A stretch of DNA of 33,283 nucleotides from Nitrospira sp. Lineage in GTDB: Bacteria; Nitrospirota; Nitrospiria; Nitrospirales; Nitrospiraceae. Location of the stretch: the NCBI GenBank assembly GCA_019636815.1, contig JAHBWT010000047.1, positions 1 through 33,283 of the forward strand, given 5' to 3'. Below, in pieces: positions 1 through 7,954 of the stretch. The position numbers were made by a program, and so were the translations under genes. Below the pieces are notes generated by a model that saw nothing but the letters and a program-made list of their open reading frames with translations, made no database searches and was not told where the DNA came from. Numbering within the stretch: the stretch's first letter is position 1; each line of letters opens with the position of its first letter.

Positions 1-58
1 GGGTGCGTCTCGTCAATCGTTGCGCAATCGAACGGCAGAACTCCAGGAAGGGATATGC

Positions 59-1489
59 CTAGCTCCGCGTGCCCCCGACCGTGATTTCGTCGATCTTGAC
101 GGTCGGCAACCCGACCCCAACCGGCACCGACTGTCCGTCTTTCCCACACGTACCAATGCCGTTGTCGAGCTTCAGGTCGTGTCCCACCATCGAGACCTTC
201 GTGAGGATCTCCGGTCCGTTCCCGATCAGCGTGGCACCCTTCACCGGCTTCGTGATCTGGCCGTCTTCGATGAGATAGGCCTCACTGGCAGAAAACACGA
301 ACTTCCCGTTCGTAATATCGACTTGCCCGCCACCGAACGAGACGGCGTAGAGCCCCTTTGTGACCGATCGGATAATGTCTTGTGGATCCGACTGGCCCGC
401 CAACATGAAGGTATTCGTCATCCGAGGAAGGACCACACTCTGGTAATTCTCCCGCCGACCGTTTCCGGTCAAGGGAATCCCCATGAGGCGTGCATTAAGC
501 TTATCGGTAATATAGCCACGGAGGATGCCCTTCTCGATGAGCGTCGTACAGCTGGTCGGGGTCCCTTCATCATCCATATTCAACGAGCCACGACGAGACG
601 GAAGAGTGCCATCATCCACGATCGTGCAGACGTCGGATGCGACACGTTTCCCGATTAAATTGGAAAAGGCCGAAGTTTTCTTCCGATTGAAGTCGGCTTC
701 TAAGCCGTGCCCAATTGCCTCATGGAGTAGGATACCCGGCCACCCACCGGCTAGGACAACCGGCATCACGCCAGCCGGAGCGTCGACCGCCGATAGGTTG
801 AGAATCGCCTCGCGCGCGGCTTCTCTGGCATAACTCAAATGGCGATCGCCCTCTCGATAGTATTCGAACGCGACTCGGCCACCCCCGCCGAAGGTTCCCA
901 CTTGGCGATTGTCACGGTCCTCAGCGATACAGGTGATCTGCAGGCGGGAGAGGGGTTGAATATCGGTCACCAAGGTCCCCTCTGAGGTGGCCACCGCCAC
1001 TACCTTGTACTCGGTGTTAAACGACGCCAGCACGTTCTTGATGCGAGGGTCATATCGTCTGGCTTCTGCATCGATTTCGTTCAACAGCGCCACACGCTCA
1101 GACGTCGCGACTTCGGCCTTGGCCCGTTCCATCGGATAGAGATCTTTCGTGGGGCGTCGCTGCGTGGGCACCGGAACGGGTAAATCTCCTTTGGGGGAGT
1201 TGGCGATGTACCGCGCCGTGTCCGCCGCGATCTCCAGATCCTTCTTCGTGAGTTCATCCGAGTAGGCAAATCCGGTTTTTTCGCCCGCCGTCGCTCGAAC
1301 CCCGACACCTTGAGATATGCTTTTGGCCGCACGCTTGACGATGCCTTCCTCCATGGACACCGACTCCGACGTACGGGATTCGAAATAAAGGTCCGCATAA
1401 TCAACGTCTCGGACCTTTAACCGATCAAGAGCATGCTGCGCTTCGAGCTCCGTGACGCCAAAATTGGTCAATTGAATAGGATCAGACAT
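59..1489 (-). CDS. tldD: TldD-family metalloprotease (PmbA/TldD)
   Basis: TldD is the zinc metalloprotease subunit of the TldD/TldE complex, which trims unfolded or modified peptides in the cytoplasm. The protein has 476 residues, close to the family's usual length of about 480. The HExxxH zinc motif HEAIGH is at residues 256-261, and the conserved late cysteine (C448, in GTCGKDGQ) is present, which in the family is the third metal ligand. These residues mark it as the catalytic TldD type rather than TldE/PmbA. The start ATG at 1489 faces uppS across about 210 bases, so the two genes are divergent. The partner tldE is not seen; it may lie beyond the left edge, since only 58 bases follow the stop and they show no clear start codon. 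Identification is secure; the substrate is unknown. Confidence 0.95.
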   Translation of the reverse strand: MSDPIQLTNFGVTELEAQHALDRLKVRDVDYADLYFESRTSESVSMEEGIVKRAAKSISQGVGVRATAGEKTGFAYSDELTKKDLEIAADTARYIANSPKGDLPVPVPTQRRPTKDLYPMERAKAEVATSERVALLNEIDAEARRYDPRIKNVLASFNTEYKVVAVATSEGTLVTDIQPLSRLQITCIAEDRDNRQVGTFGGGGRVAFEYYREGDRHLSYAREAAREAILNLSAVDAPAGVMPVVLAGGWPGILLHEAIGHGLEADFNRKKTSAFSNLIGKRVASDVCTIVDDGTLPSRRGSLNMDDEGTPTSCTTLIEKGILRGYITDKLNARLMGIPLTGNGRRENYQSVVLPRMTNTFMLAGQSDPQDIIRSVTKGLYAVSFGGGQVDITNGKFVFSASEAYLIEDGQITKPVKGATLIGNGPEILTKVSMVGHDLKLDNGIGTCGKDGQSVPVGVGLPTVKIDEITVGGTRS

Positions 1490-1616
1490 CCGTCAGTCTT
1501 TCTGGTCTCAGTGTGGATTCAAGGAGAAGGCAGTATAGCCCAATCATTTCCGTAGTCGCAATGCAGTGAGGTCTCATAATCGCGTGATTCTTCTTTGAGA
1601 GCTACTGAGTTATCGT

Positions 1617-1645
1617 TTGACATTCCCTACCCCTGCCAGTAGACT
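1617..1645 (+). promoter_or_regulatory. Candidate sigma-70 promoter for uppS
   Basis: A perfect -35 box TTGACA (1617-1622) is followed after 17 bases by TAGACT (1640-1645), a four-of-six match to the -10 consensus. It lies 57 bases upstream of the uppS ATG in the divergent tldD/uppS gap. Spacing is optimal. This is sequence matching only. Confidence 0.45.
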
Positions 1646-1701
1646 CTTGACCACCTCAGCTCGTCTGGCCACTGGATGCTTAGGAGTTTGTTCAACACTT
1701 T

Positions 1702-2487
1702 ATGGCACACCAGCCACCCTCAAGTCTCGACCACCTTTCAGAAAGCGAATTGACTGCCAAATTGGAGCTGGATCTGCTCCCGAAACATGTCGCGGTCATT
1801 ATGGATGGCAACGGTCGTTGGGCTGAATTACGCGGCCTTCCACGGATCGCTGGCCATCGCGAAGGCATCAATTCCGTCAGGGAGATGATCACCTTGTGTC
1901 TCGAACTGGGCATTCGGGCTCTGACGATCTACGCGTTTTCACAGGAGAACTGGAATCGTCCGACTCATGAAATCAGCGCCCTCATGGGACTCCTGGAGCA
2001 TTACCTGTCCACGGAACGGGCGAGTTTAATCGAGCAAGGGGTTCGCTTCCGCGCCATCGGGCGCCACGATCTCCTTCCTCAATCAGCCCAACACTGGGTT
2101 CACACCACCGAAAAGGAGACTGCCCATCTCGATAAAATGATCTTGACTGTCGCGCTGAGTTACGGCGGGCGAGCGGAGATCGTTGATGCCGTGAAAGCGC
2201 TGATTGAAGATGTCCAAGCGGGTACCATACAGTCGAGCCAGATCGATGCACCCCTGTTCCAAGAATACCTCTCCACCCATCCGCTCCCCGATCCTGATCT
2301 TCTGATTCGGACAAGTGGAGAAACGAGGATCAGCAATTTTCTCCTGTGGCAATTGGCCTACACCGAACTATGCTTTAGCCCGACGCTATGGCCGGATTTT
2401 CGTCGGCGGGAGTTCCTACTGGCATTGATCGAGTATCAAAGACGGGAACGTCGATTTGGTCGAGTCCTGAGCACCGTATCATCATAA
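1702..2487 (+). CDS. uppS: Undecaprenyl diphosphate synthase (UppS)
   Basis: This cis-prenyltransferase condenses eight isopentenyl diphosphates onto farnesyl diphosphate to make the C55 lipid carrier for peptidoglycan and O-antigen. All family signatures are visible: MDGNGRWA at residues 34-41 with the catalytic aspartate D35, GHREG just after it, the FSQENWNR motif, YGGR, and the C-terminal signature starting DLLIRTSGE and continuing with ISNFLLWQ. The length of 261 residues is normal. The ATG at 1702 has no clear Shine-Dalgarno sequence. It is the first gene of the run uppS-cdsA-dxr-rseP, an order found in many bacteria that groups lipid-carrier, phospholipid and isoprenoid synthesis with site-2 proteolysis. 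Confidence 0.97.
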   Translation: MAHQPPSSLDHLSESELTAKLELDLLPKHVAVIMDGNGRWAELRGLPRIAGHREGINSVREMITLCLELGIRALTIYAFSQENWNRPTHEISALMGLLEHYLSTERASLIEQGVRFRAIGRHDLLPQSAQHWVHTTEKETAHLDKMILTVALSYGGRAEIVDAVKALIEDVQAGTIQSSQIDAPLFQEYLSTHPLPDPDLLIRTSGETRISNFLLWQLAYTELCFSPTLWPDFRRREFLLALIEYQRRERRFGRVLSTVSS

Positions 2488-2540
2488 CACTTGTGGGATA
2501 TCCCCTCGCTACAGAAGTCCTTGCTCATAGTTCGAAATTT

Positions 2541-3383
2541 GTGACCACTTCACAGGTACGCACTCGACGATTCGATCTCCGCCGTCTCTACACCGCGCTC
2601 GCGCTGATTCCCGCGGTCTACATCGTCATCGCGCACCTCGTTCCCTGGGCCTTGACCCTGCTCTTGCTTATGGTCGGTTCTATTGCCCTGCTTGAACTCT
2701 ACAATCTCAGCTTTCCCTCGCGTGTGAGTCGTCTCCTTCTGGGAGTAGGCCTCGCAGGATTCGCTCTGACGGTCATCCAATCACATTTTTCTTTCTCCTG
2801 GTCGGAACTACTCGTGGGTAGTATCCTTGTGGCACTCGTGACAATATCCGTCTCCGCTGTTTCGACAGCGCATCGATGGAACGACGCGCTCGTGATTCTC
2901 CTTGGCCTCTTGTACGTTGGCTTTCCCCTAAGCACCGTGGTCTCGACCCGCGCACTGCCGGGCGGTGAATGGCTCGTGCTCTTCCTGGCCGTCGTGACGT
3001 GGGCCTCGGACACGGGTGCCTATTATGTGGGAACTTTGTGGGGGAAACATCCATTACTCCCCTCGATCAGTCCGAAAAAAACCGTCGAGGGGGTACTCGG
3101 GGGACTCGCCCTGGCAGTCAGTGTGGCGCTCCTGGCTCAGCAGTGGTTCACCTCTCAACTCTCCCTGACGGATTCGCTGATCCTTGGTGTACTCCTGACA
3201 GGAATGGGCCTAGTGGGGGACCTCTTTGAATCGGTCATCAAACGACGGACAGGCGTCAAAGACTCTGGTGGCATCCTGCCTGGTCATGGCGGAATGTTGG
3301 ACCGACTCGATAGTCTCTTGTTCACCGCCCCCGCGTTCTACTACTATGTCGCCTACATGCGAGGCTTGCCGCCGCCTTCCTAG
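2541..3383 (+). CDS. cdsA: Phosphatidate cytidylyltransferase (CdsA)
   Basis: CdsA makes CDP-diacylglycerol from phosphatidate and CTP in the inner membrane, feeding phospholipid synthesis. The protein has several hydrophobic segments and ends with the CDP-diglyceride synthetase signature: SVIKRRTGVKDSG followed by PGHGGMLDRLDS, with the K-D and D-R-x-D metal-binding residues intact. The reading frame is open from 2388 and would overlap uppS by 100 bases, which is unlikely to be used. I prefer GTG at 2541, giving 280 residues, close to the usual length; GTG at 2493 is an alternative. Neither has a convincing ribosome binding site, so translation may be coupled to uppS. The stop is 20 bases before dxr. 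Confidence 0.93.
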   Translation: MTTSQVRTRRFDLRRLYTALALIPAVYIVIAHLVPWALTLLLLMVGSIALLELYNLSFPSRVSRLLLGVGLAGFALTVIQSHFSFSWSELLVGSILVALVTISVSAVSTAHRWNDALVILLGLLYVGFPLSTVVSTRALPGGEWLVLFLAVVTWASDTGAYYVGTLWGKHPLLPSISPKKTVEGVLGGLALAVSVALLAQQWFTSQLSLTDSLILGVLLTGMGLVGDLFESVIKRRTGVKDSGGILPGHGGMLDRLDSLLFTAPAFYYYVAYMRGLPPPS

Positions 3384-3403
3384 CAGAATGGAGAGGAGAG
3401 AAC

Positions 3404-4567
3404 ATGAAGTCGATAATCATCTTGGGATCAACCGGATCGATCGGGACGAATACACTCGATATCGTTCAACGGTTTCCCGATGAATTTCGCGTGGTAGGTC
3501 TGACGGCTGGCAGTAACATCGATAAGCTGGAAGAGCAGATTCACCGATTCAAGCCCAAAGCCGTCGCCGTCTCCACCGCATCCTCTGCCGCACTCCTTCG
3601 CAGCCGATGCACTGACCTTCGGGTCGAAATCATGTCCGGCGAAGAGGGTATCACCCACGTCGCATCCGCACTGGATGCCGAATTGGTGATTTCCGCCATC
3701 GTGGGAGCGGCCGGGCTCGTCCCGACCTTGTCCGCCATTCGAAGCGGCAAGTCTATCGCGCTGGCCAATAAAGAACCGATGGTCATGGCCGGTAAGTTGA
3801 TGCAGGATGAAGCCCGCAAACATGGAGTCAGGATTTTCCCTGTCGATAGCGAGCATAGCGCCATCTTTCAGTCGTTGGAAGGGCATCGTATTGGCGATGT
3901 CCGGCGACTGATTCTCACGGCGTCCGGTGGAGCGCTCTGGACGCTGACTCACGAACAGCTTCAAGACGTGACACCTGAACGAGCCTTGCAGCACCCAAAC
4001 TGGAAGATGGGGGCCAAGATCACCATCGACTCGGCCACCTTGATGAATAAAGGGTTGGAAGTCGTAGAGGCGCGATGGCTTTTCGATATCCAGGAATCCA
4101 GCATTGAGGTTATGGTCCATCGAGAAAGCATCATTCACTCGCTGGTCGAGTACAAAGACCGTTCGATCATCGCTCAATTAGGACTTCCTGATATGCGGAC
4201 GCCCATCTCGTACGCGATGCGCTATCCTGCAAGGATGGTGCTTGATCTTCCCTCGTTGGAATTGACGGAGATCGGACACTTGTCTTTTTGCAAACCCGAC
4301 CATGACCGGTTCCCCTGTCTCAATCTCGGATACGAATCGCTTCGCATCGGAGGCACCATGCCAGCGACAATGAATGCTGCGAATGAGATTGCCGTCGAGG
4401 CATTTCTCAACCACGGCCTCCGCTTTGTTGAAATCGCCCAGGTGATTCGTAGCACCATGGACGCGCATACCTCACAAAATATCACCTGTCTGGACGACGC
4501 ATTGGAAGCTGATCGATGGGCAAGGGAAAAAGCAGAATCATTGGTGCACGCGTTCTCTCACGCATGA
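3404..4567 (+). CDS. dxr: 1-deoxy-D-xylulose 5-phosphate reductoisomerase (Dxr/IspC)
   Basis: Dxr converts 1-deoxyxylulose 5-phosphate to 2-C-methylerythritol 4-phosphate with NADPH, the first committed step of the MEP isoprenoid pathway. The NADPH-binding loop GSTGSIG is at residues 8-14. The metal-binding residues are D148 and E150 (in DSEHSAIF) and E219 (in NKGLEVVEA), and the flexible-loop tryptophan is in HPNWKMG. The length of 387 residues is typical. A good Shine-Dalgarno sequence (GAGGAGAG) precedes the ATG at 3404. It supplies precursors for the prenyl chain made by UppS upstream. One small difference is LANKEPMVMAG, where many homologues have LANKESLV; this position is not known to be catalytic. 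Confidence 0.97.
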   Translation: MKSIIILGSTGSIGTNTLDIVQRFPDEFRVVGLTAGSNIDKLEEQIHRFKPKAVAVSTASSAALLRSRCTDLRVEIMSGEEGITHVASALDAELVISAIVGAAGLVPTLSAIRSGKSIALANKEPMVMAGKLMQDEARKHGVRIFPVDSEHSAIFQSLEGHRIGDVRRLILTASGGALWTLTHEQLQDVTPERALQHPNWKMGAKITIDSATLMNKGLEVVEARWLFDIQESSIEVMVHRESIIHSLVEYKDRSIIAQLGLPDMRTPISYAMRYPARMVLDLPSLELTEIGHLSFCKPDHDRFPCLNLGYESLRIGGTMPATMNAANEIAVEAFLNHGLRFVEIAQVIRSTMDAHTSQNITCLDDALEADRWAREKAESLVHAFSHA

Positions 4568-4572
4568 TTGTT

Positions 4573-4600
4573 TTGCATTTCAGACAACGTCTGTTAGAGT
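4573..4600 (+). promoter_or_regulatory. Weak candidate promoter upstream of rseP
   Basis: TTGCAT (4573-4578), a 16-base spacer and TAGAGT (4595-4600) lie about 30 bases before the rseP start. The match is moderate; rseP may instead be read through from dxr, which ends 63 bases upstream. Confidence 0.2.
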
Positions 4601-4630
4601 AGTAGGTCGAGCACGTAACAGGGAGTTCTC

Positions 4631-6022
4631 ATGACATCCGCATTCGCCTGGTCCCCCGATACGCTCTGGCTCCTCCTCCAGAAAGCCTGGTGGTTTCTCA
4701 TAGTCCTTGGCGTGTTAGTAGCCTTCCATGAGCTCGGCCACTTTCTCGCTGCCCGTTGGGTCGGAGTGAAAGTGTTGAAGTTTTCGATCGGGTTCGGTCC
4801 GAAAATATTCGGCCGTCAGATCGGCGAAACGGAATATCTCGTCTCAGCCGTCCCACTCGGTGGCTATGTCAAACTATTTGGTGAGGACGAAACGGAAGCC
4901 ACGACCCCCGATGACCGCCGCCGTTCATTTTCACACCAAGACCTGTGGGGGAAAGTCCTCATCGTCGCAGCCGGCCCTGGGTTTAATTTTATTTTGGCCT
5001 ACTTGATCTTCGCCGGATGGTTATCAACCGGATCGCCTCTCTTCGTCCCGACCTTTCGTGATTTGAGCGCGGACGTCGAGGCTCTCAGTCCCGGGTCTCC
5101 TGCATCGGTGGCCGGCATGGAAGTCGGCGACCGGGTCGTTCGCGCGAATGGGAAAGAGATCTCGACCAAGACCGAACTGCTGGATCTCGTGTCTCGGAGC
5201 AATGGACAGCCGATCTCGCTGGAAGTCCGACGGGAAGGGCAACTGAAAGCGCTCACGGCGACTCCCGTGCGGATTATCGGAGATGAGGCATCCACAGACG
5301 AGCCGCTGTATACGATCGGGGTCGAAGAAATGCCCGCATTGGTCACATCGGTCATGCATGGATCACCAGCAGCGATGGCTGGACTCCAGCCCGGCGATCG
5401 AGTGGTCGCGATCGAGGGACACACGATCTATACGTGGGCTCAGATGACCACGCACGTGAGAGAGCATCCGGAGACGCCGTTGAAATTCGAGGTGCTCCGC
5501 GAAGGAACGCGCACCACACTGACCGTCACGCCGGCCAGTGAAAAACTCACGGTAAATGGACAGACCTCAGAAGTGGGAAAGATCGGAATCTCCGGTCCTG
5601 GTCGTTCGTTGATGCGGTCGGACAACGTAGCGGAAGCCGTGTACCAAGGCCTGGAAGCCACGTGGGGATGGACGGAACTGACGGTGATCGGCCTCTATAA
5701 AATGGTGGTCGGTGATATTTCAAGCAAGAATATCGGCGGCCCGCTGACGATCGCCAATATCTCGGGAGAAGCCGCATCTCAGGGTGCCTCCAGCGTCGTC
5801 TTTTTGATCGCCATTCTGAGCATCAATCTTGGGGTTCTGAATCTGCTGCCGATCCCCATCCTTGACGGCGGCCACTTGCTCTTTTTCTTGATTGAAGGCA
5901 TCCTGCGCAAGCCGCTCGGCGAACGACAGCGAGAGGTTGCTCAACAGGTGGGATTGGTCTTGTTGGTCGGCATCATGATCTTCGCCTTCTGGAACGACCT
6001 CGAACGGATCTTCTCCCGCTAA
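4631..6022 (+). CDS. rseP: Site-2 intramembrane zinc protease (RseP)
   Basis: RseP cuts membrane-anchored anti-sigma factors and leftover signal peptides inside the inner membrane. HELGH is at residues 33-37 inside the first transmembrane segment, and the third zinc ligand is D412 in LDGGH (411-415), near the C-terminal membrane segments. Between them are two PDZ domains (about 135-215 and 225-305), the arrangement of the gamma-proteobacterial-type enzyme. Length is 463 residues against about 450 in Escherichia coli. The start has a strong Shine-Dalgarno sequence (AGGGAG) five bases before ATG. The stop is seven bases before proS, so the two are very likely cotranscribed. No RseA-like anti-sigma substrate is in the window. 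Confidence 0.96.
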   Translation: MTSAFAWSPDTLWLLLQKAWWFLIVLGVLVAFHELGHFLAARWVGVKVLKFSIGFGPKIFGRQIGETEYLVSAVPLGGYVKLFGEDETEATTPDDRRRSFSHQDLWGKVLIVAAGPGFNFILAYLIFAGWLSTGSPLFVPTFRDLSADVEALSPGSPASVAGMEVGDRVVRANGKEISTKTELLDLVSRSNGQPISLEVRREGQLKALTATPVRIIGDEASTDEPLYTIGVEEMPALVTSVMHGSPAAMAGLQPGDRVVAIEGHTIYTWAQMTTHVREHPETPLKFEVLREGTRTTLTVTPASEKLTVNGQTSEVGKIGISGPGRSLMRSDNVAEAVYQGLEATWGWTELTVIGLYKMVVGDISSKNIGGPLTIANISGEAASQGASSVVFLIAILSINLGVLNLLPIPILDGGHLLFFLIEGILRKPLGERQREVAQQVGLVLLVGIMIFAFWNDLERIFSR

Positions 6023-6029
6023 GCCCTTC

Positions 6030-7748
6030 ATGAAGACGTCTCAGTTACTCATTCCTACGCTGCGGGACGATCCCGGAGAAGCCGAAACGGTCAGCCACCG
6101 ATTGATGGTGCGCGCCGGGCTGATCCGCAAGGTCGCGGCAGGTATCTACACCTACCTTCCGCTCGGGTTACGTGTCATCCGCAAAATCGAGCAGATCATC
6201 CGCGAGGAGATGAATCGAGCCGGCGCGCAGGAGCTGTTGATGCCGATTGCGTCCCCCGCGGAACTCTGGAAAGAAACCGCTCGTTGGGACTATTACGGGA
6301 AGGAGCTCTTCCGTTTCAAGGATCGTCACGAACGCGATTTTTGTCTGGGTCCGACCCATGAAGAAATCATCACCGATCTGTTCCGGCGAGAAGTGCGTTC
6401 CTATCGCCAACTCCCGTTGAATTTTTACCAAATCCAAACCAAATTCCGAGATGAGATCCGTCCCCGCTTTGGTCTCATGCGGGGGCGTGAGTTCATCATG
6501 AAAGACGCCTATAGTTTCGACATCGATGAAGCCGGCGCCAAGATCAGCTACCAGAACATGTATGACGCCTATACCAGGATTTTCACGCGTTGCGGCCTTA
6601 CCTTTCGGGCCGTTGAAGCCGATACGGGACTGATCGGCGGAGATGTCTCGCATGAGTTCATGGTTCTGGCGGAAACCGGCGAAGCAACGGTCGCATACAG
6701 CACGGAAGGTTCCTACGCCGCCAATCTCGAGCGGGCTGAGGCATGTCCCCCCACCGCAATCGACGCCAGTGCTCTTCTCCCATTGACCCCTGTCAAGACA
6801 CCTCAGCGCCAGACGGTGGAAGAGGTGACGGCATTTTTACAGATCACACCCCGGCAACTCGTGAAGACACTGCTGTATCGAGCAGGAGCCGAATCCGTTG
6901 CCGTGCTGATCCGAGGAGATCATGAGGTCAACGAGGTTAAACTGGCGCGGTTGCTCAAGGTGACCGATGTCGTGTTGGCTGATCCTGAGACGGTACAGCG
7001 TCTCACGGGGTGCCCCCTGGGGTTTGCCGGACCGATCGGATTACAGCAGGTGCGCATTCTCGCTGATTGGGCCGTCCAAGGAATGAAAAATGTCGTGATC
7101 GGCGCCAACAAAGCCGACACACATTATCAGAATGCCAACCTCGATCGAGACTTTACCGTCGAGCAGTTTGCCGATCTTCGGAACGTGCAGGCCGGTGATC
7201 CATCCCCCCGTGATCCCGGCGTGTTGACGCTGGCCAAAGGAATCGAGGTCGGGCAGGTATTCCTGCTCGGAACCAAGTATAGTCAGAAAATGAACGCCAC
7301 CATCCTTGACGAGCAAGGCAAGGAGCGCATTGCCATCATGGGGTGTTATGGTATCGGTGTGGGCCGCACGGCCGCCGCGGCAATCGAACAACATCACGAC
7401 GACAAAGGCATCATCTGGCCGTTTCCCATTGCACCGTTTCATCTCCACTTGCTGACGGTCAGCCAATCTGAAAAGACGACCGAAACCGCTGCACGGCTCT
7501 ATTCCGAATTAGCAACCGCAGGCTTTGACGTGCTATGGGACGATCGTCCTGATCGTGCAGGAGTCAAATTTAATGATGCCGATCTCATCGGGATCCCGTT
7601 CCAGATCATCATAGGCGACAAGGGTCTGGCCGACGGTATCGTGGAGATCAAGATCCGGAAGGGGGGTAACAAGTCGCGGATAGCCCCTGACGATCTAGTA
7701 GCCCATGTCAGGAAACTTTTCCTCAAAACCGATCCGTCCGGTGCATGA
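6030..7748 (+). CDS. proS: Prolyl-tRNA synthetase, bacterial type
   Basis: This class II aminoacyl-tRNA synthetase charges tRNA-Pro in the cytoplasm. The class II catalytic motifs are present: GPTHEE at 107-112, motif 2 beginning FRDEIRPRFG at 139 and continuing RGREF, and motif 3 with GIGVGR at 441-446. Between motifs 2 and 3 lies an insertion of about 180 residues, the INS editing domain of bacterial ProS that removes mischarged alanine. The total of 572 residues is normal. The ATG starts seven bases after the rseP stop. No rho-independent terminator is evident downstream. Confidence 0.97.
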   Translation: MKTSQLLIPTLRDDPGEAETVSHRLMVRAGLIRKVAAGIYTYLPLGLRVIRKIEQIIREEMNRAGAQELLMPIASPAELWKETARWDYYGKELFRFKDRHERDFCLGPTHEEIITDLFRREVRSYRQLPLNFYQIQTKFRDEIRPRFGLMRGREFIMKDAYSFDIDEAGAKISYQNMYDAYTRIFTRCGLTFRAVEADTGLIGGDVSHEFMVLAETGEATVAYSTEGSYAANLERAEACPPTAIDASALLPLTPVKTPQRQTVEEVTAFLQITPRQLVKTLLYRAGAESVAVLIRGDHEVNEVKLARLLKVTDVVLADPETVQRLTGCPLGFAGPIGLQQVRILADWAVQGMKNVVIGANKADTHYQNANLDRDFTVEQFADLRNVQAGDPSPRDPGVLTLAKGIEVGQVFLLGTKYSQKMNATILDEQGKERIAIMGCYGIGVGRTAAAAIEQHHDDKGIIWPFPIAPFHLHLLTVSQSEKTTETAARLYSELATAGFDVLWDDRPDRAGVKFNDADLIGIPFQIIIGDKGLADGIVEIKIRKGGNKSRIAPDDLVAHVRKLFLKTDPSGA

Positions 7749-7822
7749 CACATCCATCAGCACTCTCGCTCCCCCCTTTCTCACTACTTGTTGATCTCCA
7801 TCGATGGGAAAATGGCTTTTAC

Positions 7823-7850
7823 TTGCCTTCCCATCTCTTTCGGCTAGACT
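7823..7850 (+). promoter_or_regulatory. Candidate promoter for the GAF-GspE gene
   Basis: TTGCCT (7823-7828), a 16-base spacer and TAGACT (7845-7850) lie about 100 bases before the start at 7955. The -10 box is identical to the one proposed for uppS. This would leave a leader of roughly 100 bases. It rests on sequence match alone. Confidence 0.3.
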
Positions 7851-7954
7851 GAAACTCGATTCACAGCGCTAGGCTCTGTTCGCGGCCAGACATCTTCTGA
7901 TCCAGCTCATAACCCGGTTGTTTCACGTCTAGACGGCAGAGAAAGCAGAGTCGG

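Noticed and set aside
2388-2540. Upstream extension of the cdsA frame into uppS
   Set aside because: It would overlap uppS by 100 bases and add about 51 residues not typical of CdsA. A start at 2541 gives the usual length.
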